DNA from: Cristatella mucedo
Taxonomy: Eukaryota > Bryozoa > Phylactolaemata > Cristatellidae
DNA length: 64,000 nt
Direction of reading: 5' to 3'
Assembly (NCBI GenBank): GCA_009760855.2
Contig: WPIO01000153.1
Coordinates: forward strand, 577,001-641,000
The translations under genes and the position numbers were made by a program. The notes beneath the pieces were generated by a model. That model saw only the letters and a program-made list of their open reading frames with translations. It was not told the DNA's origin and did not search any database. Positions 10,755 to 22,009 of this stretch are shown here, in pieces (the stretch's first letter is position 1; every line of letters starts with the position of its first letter).

Positions 10755-10848
10755 TTCGCGATTTAATGGAATGCATATATAAACGTCACTGTGAAGATTA
10801 TCATTGCCGATGAACCAAGGCACTTTGTGGAAATTTTGTATTCACAAG
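10755..10848 (+). pseudogene. Piwi-like copy 3, exon before PAZ
   Basis: Aligned to 5394-5487 and 125-339. It reads RDLMECIYKRHCEDYHC, then an in-frame TGA, then TKALCGNFVFTR. It ends AAG|GCAAGT, a textbook GC-type donor. Flanks from about 10620 to 11330 match copy 2 and copy 1 introns (for example GTTACTGCATAAATTG-like and ACGTCAAGGAATCATAATTAG-like runs). No further exons are present, because a LINE begins near 11382. Confidence 0.6.
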
Positions 10849-11381
10849 GCAAGTCTCATTGCGATGGGATTCTAAGTGCATTTACGTTCGCACTAGCTCG
10901 GAGAGAGATATAATCACTGCGATTAAGTTTTCCCCATTCATACTTGTAGGGTTTGATTTTTCATTTTGTGGCTGTAATGCTGTGCCTTGACATTGACTAG
11001 TTACAACTGTTTGTCTAGTTAAAGCTGTGCATGCCATACGTCAAGGAATCATAATTAGGTATGTCAAAGGCAATAAAACTAGTTCATAGGCCAATCAAAT
11101 AGCTGCCTATTTTTTATTTTCATTTTAAAACCTAGATTTCATAAACAGCTGATTTTCATATATTGCCTCCTTTCGTGCCATGATTCACGGGTTATGTTAC
11201 TGCATAAATTGCTCCCTCGGCTTAGGGATTAGTCAAAAAGAACGAATTCAGTTAGAAAGGAAATTCATGTGTGGATGGCATTTGTGCAATGAGTAGTGGC
11301 AGATTTGATAAACATTATGGATAGTGGACTTCTACATCATTTTAGCCAGGTACCATGTGTATCCTAGTGGCTCGGCTACGA

Positions 11382-11838
11382 TAATAATATATTAATACTG
11401 CACTTGATAAAGCGCCCTCAGAGAACTCAATCTCTTTCTAGGCGCTTTACCTTTGCTGCAAAGGGAAATGCAATTGAATGGTGAGTAATATCATGCTTGG
11501 TAAACAGCATTATTAACATGGATAGGGGTGGCATGCATTGGGTCATCATGCAAATGTGGTTAGTAGCAGCATACACAGTGTCAGCACTCATAAGCACATG
11601 AAGAACGACTCACAGGGGACCACTAAATGCCGTCCTAAATAGGTGTGTTTAAGCTCTTTTTAAATGTGGTCAAGTCAGGGGATGTTCTGACGCAAGTTGG
11701 GAGGGAGTTCCACGCTTTGGGAGCATACGAACTAAATGCACGGTCTCCAAAGGATTTGAAGTTTGTACGAGGTAATGGTAGACTGTTGGATTCCGAAAAG
11801 TCGGTTTTACGATGCTTGGCCTGGTGGGGAGTTCTTGG
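11382..11838 (-). mobile_element. CR1/L2-type LINE, truncated copy
   Basis: Closely similar to 59430-59870. Read on the minus strand it carries the RT tail (LKSFGD-type segment, then a KAWNSLP-like segment), then the 3' UTR and an end rich in ATTATT at about 11385. It lacks everything 5' of the RT C-terminus. The insertion interrupts the Piwi copy 3 flank. Confidence 0.78.
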
Positions 11839-12519
11839 TAACTACGCCGTCTTTTTCTTTTTGTTATACTCTCTACAGTTGCTGGATATCGCAAAGAGCG
11901 TCCGATGGGCCTCGCCAGTCGCGGCTCGTCTGTGCCCGAATCGAATGAGAAGCCAGCGGACTGAAAGGAACCTATAGCCGTCAAGGCTCTTCTGTGGCTA
12001 TACAAAAAGAGGCTGTTTAAACAGCTAGGATTGATTTATTTATTATTGCGGCGAATTGCATGGCGAAATGCCGTTGATTGTTGTATTTTGCCTGGCCATT
12101 GCAGTGCATTGCATCAGAATGCTCTCGGCATTTGTAGTGAAATCGTGCGATTGCACAATAACTTAGGAGTAAATCAATACGCCATCATTATTAGAGCTTC
12201 GAGTGTAGGCGTTCTTGCTTTTTCGTAGATCGATGAGGGTGGATGACGGTATGGCCAGCTCTCCAGGCCGAACGCTTAATGTAAGTAAGCAGTGTGGCGA
12301 GGGCACACGCTGAGCTGCGGGTACATCCGTTGTATTCCTAGTGGAGAGTGTGGCCACTATTCACCTAGTATGTCACAACTGAGGTGAGCAAATCGTTCGC
12401 CCGACGGTGGCGTGTCTTGCGAAGGTGGCTAAGGCGGAATCAAGTCTCCATACTCTTCTCAAGAGATCAAGAGAGATTAAACAGCACGATCTCCTGACCG
12501 ACGAAAACTCGAATTGGTA
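11839..12519 (+). other. No gene recognised
   Basis: Short ORFs on both strands, none recognisable. Confidence 0.35.
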
Positions 12520-12645
12520 AACATGTTGACATCGGTGGCCCAACTAGCATCCTTTTCGGCGAGCTATGGCATGGGCTCGAGCCCCGAGGCATATGTGAAA
12601 CGCCTGAATAGAGATTAAGTTCTCTTGGGGCGTTATATAATTTGA
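12520..12645 (+). mobile_element. SINE/LINE 3' tail
   Basis: Ends with GAGATTAAGTTCTCTTGGGG followed by CGTTATATAA. This is the same terminal signature (GAGATT(A/G)AGTTCTC) as the LINE 3' ends here. It is preceded by GGGCTCGAGCCCCG and CATATGTGAAACGCCTGAA, which parallel the element at 54783-55045 (GGCTCGAGCTCC, TGAAGTGCCTGAA). It is probably a SINE that borrowed the LINE tail. Confidence 0.6.
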
Positions 12646-13860
12646 AATATTTTTATTGCTGTTCGATGGCAGATGGGTCGATTGCCTACAAGGCACTGTG
12701 GCTGAACCGACTGGCCGCTTAACCGGTCGCAGCGGAACAGCAATAACAAGACGGCTCCTCAGCAGTGATGGGGTAGCTAGCTACGTCAGAGCTAAAGCCA
12801 GGAAGCACATTTCAGCCAGTTTGCTGCAACACGGCCGATCTCCGACCGTAGCAGACTGCTATCAGTGCCAGTGGCTGTGAGACTCCCTTAAAACGGCTGC
12901 AGCGATACTTGATTACACTCTCGGTGCATAAAAGGGAGGCCAGACGCATCTAGAAGTCAGAGACTAGTCTTCAATTCGAAGGCGAGCATTGGCTTGGGAG
13001 GGCGAACGCACACCCACAGGCACGTACACACACCCACACCGATAGCAGGCACACAATTCTTTATTACGGCTTGAAAGGTATCGGAGGCATTTCACTAAAC
13101 CCTCCACGGGACTCTCGGGCTGCATCCGGCCAATAGGGCGCACGAGCTGAAGATGGGCAAGCGCTTGAAGCTCTGACGACGTATCTGCTGACTGCAGATT
13201 GAGTTAAGATTAGTCACGCGGATCACGTGACTCTACTATGCTGCAGCCGACATTGTCCAGCGGAGATTCCCAGACCGCAGACGTCGCCTCTCTCGCTACG
13301 CTCACGTGACACTGTGTCAGTACCTCTGCCTACTGTTCGCCACCAAGTTTGCATCTTTGGGGCTTCACTGCATAAACGCTGAGGAGGGAACGTTCTACGC
13401 GTGATTTGCTTTCGGCCCTCGCTCGACGTCGTTGGGATCCTCATCCGTTGGTCCATGCGAGCTCAGCCCGCCGAGCCCCACAAGACCACTCACTCAACCG
13501 TCAGATCTTCGTTTCGTAGTCACATGTACGTTGTGCCTTTGTAAGCGGAATCATATCGCATCCGCTCTGGGCACGTGCTGCTCCACTTGTGAGGGCGTTC
13601 GCATAGGATTTTTCTGTTCGCTCTGCCTCTTACTTGCTTTAACCTTGATTGCCCTTAAAATGCCCGGTATTGGCTTGAAAATTAGCAGCTAGAGCTAGCA
13701 AGGGTCGACGCAGCAACGCTCTGCCTCGTACTTCGTGTGCTTCGTGTTGCTTCTGTTCGTGTGCTTCGCGCCAACCCCTACAGTCTCTAATCCGTGCTGC
13801 TCTGTATCTGAGGGCGCCGGCCTTTTTATAGTGTCAAGCGTTAAACCATGGTATTCAAAT
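12646..13860 (+). other. No gene recognised
   Basis: About 1.2 kb of locally GC-richer sequence. Repeated TTCGTGTGCTTCG-like words occur at 13730-13770. No exon structure was identified. Confidence 0.35.
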
Positions 13861-13861
13861 A

Positions 13862-13937
13862 AAGAAGTTAGATATTTTAGATATTATAATATATTAGATA
13901 TATTATAATAAGATATATTAGATATTATAATTAAGTA
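13862..13937 (+). repeat. AT-rich minisatellite (AGATATT words)
   Basis: Short tandem, imperfect repeats of TTAGATAT/ATTATAAT lie immediately outside the 3' end of the array. Confidence 0.8.
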
Positions 13938-14020
13938 GAACGGAAAGACGCCTACTTGTACTCTTTTTCTAAAGACCTAAGATACGCTGATAAATTATCG
14001 TGCATTATGGTGAATTTCTG

Positions 14021-14026
14021 TTTATT
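14021..14026 (-). terminator. Candidate poly(A) signal of the array's 3' end
   Basis: AATAAA on the minus strand, about 100 nt downstream of the stop codon of the terminal module (14124). A similar hexamer occurs at the equivalent place in only some array units (for example near 21000, 37100 and 41555), where GTTCATTC has become TATTCATTC. Confidence 0.4.
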
Positions 14027-14123
14027 TGGTTGTGGCGTATATTGGTTTACGTGTTTATTAGGTTGTAGGCTTCTTGCTCGAAATGCCTTGAGAAGAAATT
14101 TACTTGGTAAATTCCAAGAATTT

Positions 14124-14299
14124 CTATGCCTCTGCAATGTCCCAAAAATCTCCAGAAAGGTCCTGCATATCAGTGGAGGCATTATATGGATTAAAAAGTA
14201 GTTCGGCATTGGCCTCTTCAGATTCGACGGGCTTGTTGGCCTCGTTCATTTCTGCTTCCTCAGATTGCCAGTCGGCTACGGCCGAACTCGACATGGGAA
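14124..14299 (-). CDS. Terminal exon-B module of the array (divergent)
   Basis: The most 3' and most diverged copy of the exon-B module. On the minus strand it reads PMSSSAVADWQSEEAEMNEA, then an acidic stretch, then DLSGDFWDIAEA and a TAG. Array units carry the same segment as SSSAQADCQSKEAAMK and stop earlier at a TGA, after KLAEKE. This copy lacks that stop and extends further in frame. It also keeps the extra GAG codon that only some array units have. The 5' border at 14299 (GAAAG) is a guess: the array copies have GACAG there. Just upstream (14300-14365) is an exon-A-like segment. The function is unknown. Confidence 0.42.
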
Positions 14300-14364
14300 C
14301 TTTCGGCAGCAGCATGGCCAGCCGGTAAAATAGGCTGTGGTTGCTCTCAGACAGTCGGCATGGC

Positions 14365-14562
14365 TGGCTACAGCAACCTTGCAAGCTGACCCTGTGCTTG
14401 TCACCCCTAACCATGTTGTTCATGTTGTTTACCAAGCATTTACCAAGCGCTCTCCGTTCAATTGCGTTTGCCTTTGCAGCAAACGTAAAACATATAGAAC
14501 GAGATTGAGTTCTCTGAGGGCACTTTATCAAGTGCATAATAATAATTATTATTATAGATAGC
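14365..14562 (+). mobile_element. LINE 3' tail in the terminal unit
   Basis: The best-preserved of the 17 LINE tails in the array. It contains GTTGTTCATGTTGTTTACC, TTTGCAGCAAACG, then GAGATTGAGTTCTCTGAGGG, CACTTTATCAAGTGC and an ATTATT-type end. It lies on the + strand, antisense to the array gene. Confidence 0.8.
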
Positions 14563-15040
14563 TAAATAGCTTTGTCAAAGCCATGTGAGTCAGCTCCCAT
14601 TACTCTCGCCAGAAATTGGGCCTTGACATTAGTCAGCTAATCAGATTTGGTGGCACTTTCCTTAGCCATAGTCCCACATATAATTTCACTCTGACTACTG
14701 GAATACTTTACTATTAGAATGGCCATTTGACAGGTCGAGCTTATTCTTATAAGCTGAGTCGACTGTAGCTTCAATTAGATCGAGGTCAGACGAAATTTTG
14801 GCAAACATCTCGACAAAATTGAGACATTTTGTTCGAGGCTTTGCCTATTGCTTACTCTTGCTTCTACAGAGCATCTCTCTCTATTGTAAGTTATAGTCCT
14901 CTATAATGCAACCTAGGCCGTTTAAGCCCATGTATATGCAAGTCTGGAAACATAATATGACCTTTACACCACAACACTTATTGTGCATAAATGTAAATCA
15001 ACACGAAATTATAATAGTTATTATAATTATTATATTATAT
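14563..15040 (-). other. Possible decayed exon; otherwise unexplained
   Basis: The first 100 bp still match the sequence that follows the LINE tail in array units (GTGAGTCAGCTCC). Beyond that the sequence is unique. On the minus strand, 14700-14830 reads FVEMFAKISSDLDLIEATVD, then SAYKNKLDLSNG, after a weak acceptor (AAGCAATAG). This is helical in character like exon A but cannot be assigned. Confidence 0.3.
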
Positions 15041-15044
15041 GCCA

Positions 15045-15975
15045 GCAAGTCGATCTTTTCTCGTGCAACATTTGTGACCTGATCGGCACTGTTTGCCCTT
15101 TCTGTATATTTCTATGCCTAATCAGAAGTACAAAAGGGCAGGTTGTCGGCCTTGGCAATGGTGGCCGGTGGAGCTGCTGCTCAATAGCCTGACTGACAAT
15201 GACTGCTGCTTTGGCTGTGGCTCCTGTGGAGATTCTGCAGAGTTGACCTTCAAAGTGTTTGACAGTTTAGTCCTGGCCGTGGCGAGGGATTAGCCGGTCC
15301 CTTTAGCTTCGGCTGCCAGCGAGTCGATCTTTTCACGTGCAACATTTGTGACCTGATCAGCATTGTTTGCCCATTCTGTATATTTCTATGCCCGGTCAGA
15401 AGAGCAAAAGGGCAGGTTGTCGGCCTTGGCTATGGTGGCCGGTGGAGCTGCTGCTTTATAGCTCGACTGAGCATGACTGCTGCTTTGGCTGTGGCTCCTG
15501 TGGAGATTCTGCGGAAATGACCTTTAAAGTGTTTAGGAGTTTAGTCGAGGCCGTGGCGAGGGATTAGCCGGTCCCTTTAGCTTCGGCTTCTAGCAAGTCG
15601 ATCTTTTCTCGTGCAACATTTGTGACCTGGTCAGTATTGTTTGCCCATTCTGTATATTTCTATGCCTGGTCAGAAGTGCAAAAGGGCAGGTTGTCGGCCT
15701 CGTCGACGGTGGCCGGTGGAGCTGCTGCTCGATAGCCTGACTTACCATGACTGCTGGTTTGGCTGTGGCTCCTGTGGAGATTCTGCAGAGGGTACCTTTA
15801 TAGTGTTTAAGTGTTTAGTCGTGGCCGTTGCGAGGGATTTGCTGGTCCCTTTAGCCTCGGCTGCAGCAAGTCTATCTTTTTTTGTGAAACATTTGTGACC
15901 TGATCGGCACTGTAAGCCCTGTCTGTATATTTCTATGCCCGGTCAGAAGTGCAAAAGGGGAGGTTGTCGGCCTTG
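15045..15975 (-). repeat. Cluster of 274-bp sub-repeats (unit 17)
   Basis: Three complete and one partial copy at a period of 274 bp (anchors near 15093, 15367, 15641 and 15914). On the minus strand each contains TERANSADQVTNVAREKIDL, then AAEAKGTGKSLATATTKLLN, or close variants. Because 274 is not a multiple of three, the frame slips by one base per copy. A stop (TAG in the ATTTCTATGC word) recurs in each. The 15.37-15.87 kb part matches 29.50-30.00 kb at an offset of 14,136 bp. Confidence 0.85.
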
Positions 15976-16057
15976 GCTACGGCCACCGATTTGCCCATCA
16001 CTAATGTGCCAACTAAGTCGGCAGCAGCATTGGCCATTCCGGCGACAGACTTTGCAT

Positions 16058-16752
16058 GCTGCCATTGTTGCTTTCTTCGACAGTTCTTCTAACCAAATGC
16101 TGTCCAATTCGGCCAGCTGTATGGCCTCCATCATGTAGACGTTCGAATCCTGCCAGTTAGCCTCGGCTGAATCGATGTTGTTCGAACCGTCTCCTAGCTG
16201 CAGGCTTCTTACATAGTGACCAGCATGTTCGACGAGGGAGCCGTCACTGCCGGCGATGCCACGTTCGTGCCACCTGGCTCTATAGTGGGCGATTGTGTCG
16301 GGGAGTTCATTTGAAAGTTTGGCAAGACTGTTTGCCGTGGCCACCGATCTGGCTTCAACGCCTACGATGTTGGCCACCTGGCTGGCAGTTTCCCTGGCCG
16401 TTTGTGCATCAGCTCGTGCCTCTTCGGCAGGAGCAGCAGCCAGCCGGTAGGCTCGCCTAGCGCTGGCTGCTCTGAGAGAGTCGGCAAAGCCGGCTGCAGC
16501 CACAAGTGAAACGGCTTTGTCAAAGCCCTTGCAGTCGCCATCAGTCGCTCTAGCGAGCAATTCAGAGGTATTGTGAATAAGATACTCGGCTTGGGTAGAG
16601 CTTTCCTTTACCACAGGTTTGGCACAGGCAGAAACTTCAATCAGCTCTTTCACTTCTGCAGCAGAGGTTGCTAGCACATCACGGGTGATTGTTGACTCCA
16701 ACTCAGCCATGGCAATAGGGGCCAGCAGGTAGGCACCGAATAAGGATTCAAC
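16058..16752 (-). pseudogene. Array unit 17, exon A
   Basis: The last full exon A before the terminal module. It has the longest open frame of the array: 255 codons from the in-frame ATG at 16710. The near-universal TAG after the VEIAGD motif is a TAT here (reading HAGHYVRSLQLGDG), so the frame runs on until after the shared 29-bp deletion near 16058, which throws it into a Cys-rich out-of-frame tail. The protein is alanine-rich and helical, with AYRLAAAPAEEARADAQTAR. It resembles unit 10 most. Confidence 0.6.
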
Positions 16753-17949
16753 CTCAAAGTGAGTAAGAGAACCTTGAATTCAATGCATTGCTTGACTAAA
16801 AACCAGTGCAGGTATGCAAGCACACCTTGAGAGGGTGGAAGTAGGATCCGGTTCAAATATAAAATCAGTGGCAAGCAAGCTCATTAGATACACTAATAAG
16901 TCATCTTGCATTATGATGTAATACATGATGCATATCTGTTGATTCGGTTATGGTGTATTTTGGTTGTCGTGTACATTTTGGAATAGGCCTCTTGCAGGAT
17001 ATGCCTTAAGAAGAAATTTACTTGATGACTTTCAAGCATTTCTATGCTTTTGCCGTGATCCACAAATATCAAGAAAGGTCTAGCGACACGGCTGGGGCCA
17101 CAGTTGGTTAACAAGTAGATCGGCATTGGTTCACTCTTTTTCGGCCAGCTTGTTGACCTTCATTGCTTCTTCCTTTGATTGGCAGTCGGCCTGAGCCGAA
17201 CTCGAGTTGGGCAATGTCGGCAGCAGCACTGCCCTGCCTAGAGGCTCTGGTCACATTCAGACCGTCGACATGGCTGGCAAAAGCAAACTTGCATGCTGAC
17301 CCATTGCGTGCTACCCCGATCGAGGTTGTTCATGTTGTTTACTGAGCTTTATATTACTCACCGTTTAATTGCGTTTCCTTTTGCAGCAAGTGAAAAGCAC
17401 CAAGAAATGATTGAGTGATTTGAGCGCAATTTTAGAGAGCCTTTATGATATTATTATCATCGCCTGCAAAATAGCTTTCTCACAGCCATATGAGTCAGCT
17501 CCAGACGCTCTCGCCAGAAATCGGGCACTGATTTTGGTTAGCAAATATGCAGCAGTATGGTGCTGTCGCTCGGGAATGTGCTGCATGCTATTAGGGCAGT
17601 TGGCCGGTGGTGCTGCTGCACGATAGCCTGACTGACCATGACTGCTGCTTTGGCTTTGGCTCTTGTGGAGTCTCTGCAGAGTGTGCCTTTGAAGTGTTTA
17701 AGAGTTTACTCGTGGCCGTGGAGAGGGATTTGCTGGTCCCTTTGGCTTTGGCTGCCAGCAAGTCTATCTTTTTTGTGCAACATTTGTGACCTGATCGGCA
17801 CTGTTTGCCCTTTCTGTTTATTTCTATGCATGGACAGAAGGGCAAAATTGCAGGTTGTCGGGCTTGGCTACGGCCACCGATTTGCTCATCACTACTGTGC
17901 CGACAACGTCGGCAGCAGCATTGGCCATACCGACCACAGACTTTGCATG

Positions 17950-18643
17950 CTGCCATTGTTGGTTTCTTTGACAGTTCTTCTAACCAAATGCTGTCCATTT
18001 AGGCCAGCTGTGTGGCCTCTTTCATGTAGGCGTTCGAAGCCTGCCAGTTACCCTCGGCTGAATCGATGTTGTTCGAACCGTCTCCTAGCTGCAGGCTTCT
18101 TACCTAGTCACCGGCATGTTCGACGAGGGAGCCGTCACTGCCGGCGATGCCATGTTTGTGCCACCTGGCTCTATAGGCAGCGATCGGGTCGGAGAGTTCA
18201 TTTGAAAGTTTGGCAAGACATTTAGCCGTGGCCACTGATCTGGCTTCAACGCCTACGATGTTGGCCACCTGGCTAGCAGTTTCCCTGGCTGTCTGTGCAT
18301 CAGCACGTGCCCTTTCGGCTGCAGCAGCAGCCAGCCGGTTGGTTAGCCAGGCGCTAACTGCTCATAGAGAGTCTGCAAAGCCGGCTGCAGCCACAAGTGA
18401 AACTGCTTTGTCAAAGCCCTTGCAGTCACCATCAGTTGCTCTAACGAGCAATTTAGAGGTGGTGTAAATAAGAGACTCGGCTTTGGTGAAGCTTTCCTTT
18501 ACCACAGGTTTGGCACAGGCAGAAACTTCAATCAGCTCTTTCACTTCTGCAGCAGAGGCTGCTAGCACATCACGGGTGATGGTTGCCTCCAACTCAGCTA
18601 TGGCAATGGAGGCCAGCAGGTCGGCACCAAATAAGGATTCAAC
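17950..18643 (-). pseudogene. Array unit 16, exon A
   Basis: The initial Met codon is ATA. The frame runs through LEATITRDVLAASAAEVKEL and GFADSL and then meets a stop where CTGAGAGAG has become CTATGAG on the coding strand (TCATAG on the + strand). TAG follows the GD motif, and the 29-bp deletion is present. A two-sub-repeat unit. Confidence 0.6.
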
Positions 18644-20110
18644 CTCAAAGTGAGTAAGAGAACCTTGAATTCAATGCATTGCTTGACTAAAAACCAGTAC
18701 AGGTTTGCAAGCCCACCTTGACAGGGTGGAAGTATGATCCTGTTCAAATAGAATCAATAACAAGCAAGCTCATTAGATACACTAATAAGTCATCCTGCAT
18801 TATGATGAAATACATGATGCATATCCGTTCATTCGGTTGTGGTGTGTTTTGGTTGTCGTGTACAATTTGGTATAGGCCTCTTGCAGGATATGCCTTAGGA
18901 AGAAATTTACTTGATGACTTTCAAGCATTTTTATGCTTTTGCCGTGACCCACAAATATCAATATAGGTCTAGTGTCTCTTCTGGCGCCATAGCTGGTTGA
19001 AGTAGATCGGCATTGGTTTACTCTTTTTCGGCCAGCTTGTTGACCTTCATTGCTGCTTCCTTCAATTGGCAGTCGGCCTGAGCCGAACTCGAGTTGGGCA
19101 CTGTTGGTAGCAGTACTGCCCAGCCTATAGGCTCTGGTCACCCTCAGACCTTCTACATGGCTGGCAAAAGCAAACTTGCATGCTGACCCATTGCATGCCA
19201 CCCCTATCGAGGTTGTTCATGTTGTTTACCGAGCTTTATATTACTCACCGTTTAATTGCGTTTCCTTTTGCAGCAAGTGAAAAGCACCAAGAAAGTGATT
19301 GAGTGATTTGAGGGCACTTTTAGAGAGCATTTATGATATTATTATCATTGCCTGCAAAATAGCTTTCTCACAGCCATAAGAGTTAGCTCCAGACGCTCCC
19401 GCCAGAAATCGAGCAATGAATTTGGTTAGCGAATATGCAGCAGTATGGTGCTGTCGCTCGGGAATGTGCTGCATGCTATTAGGGCAGTTGGCCGGTGGTG
19501 CTGCTGCACGATAGCCTGACTGACCATGACTGCTGCTTTGGCTGTGGCTCCTGTGGAGATTCCGCAGCTTTGACCTTTAAAGATTTAAAGAGTTAGGTCG
19601 TGGCCGTGGCGAGGGATTTGCCGGTCCCTTTAGCTTCGCCTGCTAGCAAGTCGATCTTTTCTCGTGCAACACTATTGACCTGATCGGAACTGTTTGCCCT
19701 TTCTGTATATTTCTATGCCTGGTCAGAAGTGCATAAGGGCAGGTTGTTGGCCTTGGCTATGGTGGCCGGTTGGGCTGCCGCTCGATAGCCTGACTGACAA
19801 TGACTGCTGCTTTGGCTGTGGCTCCTGTGGAGATTCTGCAGAGTTGACCCTTAAAGTGTTTAACAGTTTAGTCGTGGCCGTGGCGATGGATCTGCCGGTC
19901 CCTTTAGCTTCGGCTGCCAGCAAGTCTATCTTTTTTGTGCAACATTTGTGACCTGATCGGCACTGTTTGTCCTTTCTGTATATTTCTATGCCCGGTCAGA
20001 AGGGCAAAATTGCAGGTTGTCGGCCTTGGCTATGGCCACCGATTTGCCAATCACTACTGTGCCAACTAAGTCGGCAGCAGCATTGGCCATACCGGCCACA
20101 GACTTTGCAT

Positions 20111-20805
20111 GCTGCCATTGTATCTTTCTTCGACAGTTCTTCTAACGAAATGCTGTCCAATTTGGCCAGCTGTATGGCCTCCTTCATGTAGGCGTTCGAA
20201 GCCTGCCAGTTAGCCTCGGCTGAATCGATGTTGTTCGAACCGTCTCGTAGCTGCAGGCTTCTTACCTAGTCACCGGAAATTTCGACGACGGAGTCGTCAC
20301 TACCGGCGATGCCACGTTCGTGCCACCTGGCTCTGTGGTGGGCGATCGGGTCCGGGAGTTCATTAGAAAGTTTGGCAACATTTCTTACCATGGCCATCAA
20401 TCAGGCTTCAACGCCTGCGATCTTAACCACCTGGCTGGCAGTTTCCCTGGCCGTCTGTGCATCAGCTCGTGCCTCTTCGGCAGCAGCAGCAGCCAGCCGG
20501 TAGTCTCGCCAGGAGCTGGCTGCTCTGAGATAGTCGGCAAAGCCGGCTGCAGCCACAAGTGAAACGGCTTTGTCAAAGCCCTTGCAGTCGCCATCAGTCG
20601 CTCTAGCGAGTAATTCAGAGGTATTGTGAATAAGATACTAGGCTTTGGTGGAGCTTTCCTTTACCACAGGTTTGGCACAGGCAGAAACTTTAATCAGCTC
20701 TTTCACTTCCGCAGAAGAGGTTGCTAGCACATCACGGGTGATTGTAGACTCCAACTCAGCCATGGCAATAGGGGCCAGCAGGTCGGCACCGAATAAGGAT
20801 TCAAC
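20111..20805 (-). pseudogene. Array unit 15, exon A
   Basis: Shares the variant LESTITRDVLATSSAEVKEL with units 7, 10 and 17 in whole or part. It is broken by TAG near 20638 (KA*Y), TGA near 20406 (EA*L) and the common TAG after the GD motif. The 29-bp deletion is present. Confidence 0.6.
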
Positions 20806-22009
20806 CTCAAAGTGAGTAAGAGAACCTTTAATTCAATGCATTGCTTGACTTAAAACTAGTGCACGTTTGCAAGCCCACCTTGACAGGGTGGAAGTACGAT
20901 CCTGTTCAAGTAGAATCAGTGCCAAGCAAGCTCATTAGATACACTAATAAGTCATCGTGCATTATGATGTAATATATGATGCATATTTATTCATTCGGTT
21001 GTGGTGTGTTTTGGTTGTCGTGTACATTTTGGTATAGGCCTCTTGCAGGATATGATGCCTTAAGAAGAAAGTTACTTGATGACTTTCAAGCATTTCTATG
21101 CTTTTGTCATGTCCCAAAAATATCAACAAAGGTCTAGCGACTCAGCTGGGGCCATAGCTGGTTAAAATGTAGATCGGCATTGGTTCACTCTGTTTCGGCC
21201 AGCTTGTTGACCTCCTTCATTGCAGGTTCCTTCAATTGGCAGTCGGTCTGAGTAGAACTCCAGTTGGGCGCTTTCGGCAGCAGCACCGCCCAGCCGATAG
21301 CCTCTGGTCACCCTCAGACCTTTGACATGGCTGGCAAAAGCAAACTTGCATGGTGACCCAATGCATGCCACCCCTATCGAGGTTGTTCATGTTGTTTACC
21401 AAGCATTATATTACTCACCGTTTAATTGCGTTTCCTTTTGCAGCAAGTGAAAAGCACCAAGAAATGATTGAGTGATTTGAGCGCACTTTTAGAGAGCCTT
21501 TATGATATTATTATCATTGCCTGCAAAATAGCTTTCTCACAGCCATATGAGTCAGCTCCAGACGCTCTCGCCAGAAATCGGGCACTGAATTTGGTTACCA
21601 AATATGCAGCAGTATGGTGCTGTCGCTCGGGAATGTGCTGCATGCTATTAGGGCAGTTGGCCGGTGGCGCTGCTGAACGATAGCCTGACTGACCGTGACT
21701 GCTGCTTTGGCTTTGGCTCTTGTGGAGATTCTGCAGGGTGTGCCTTTGAAGTGTTTAAGAGTTTACTCGTGGCCGTGGAGAGGGATTTGCTGGTCCCTTT
21801 GGCTTCGGCTGCCAGCAAGTCGATCTTTTCTCGTGCAACATTTGTGACCTGATCGGCACTGTTTGCCCTTTCTGTTTATTTCTATGCCCGGACAGAAGGG
21901 CAAAATTGCAGGTTGTCGGCCTTGGCTATGGCCACAGATTTGCCCATCACTACTGTGCCGACAACGTCGACAGCAGCATTGGCCATACCGACCACAGACT
22001 TTGCATGCT

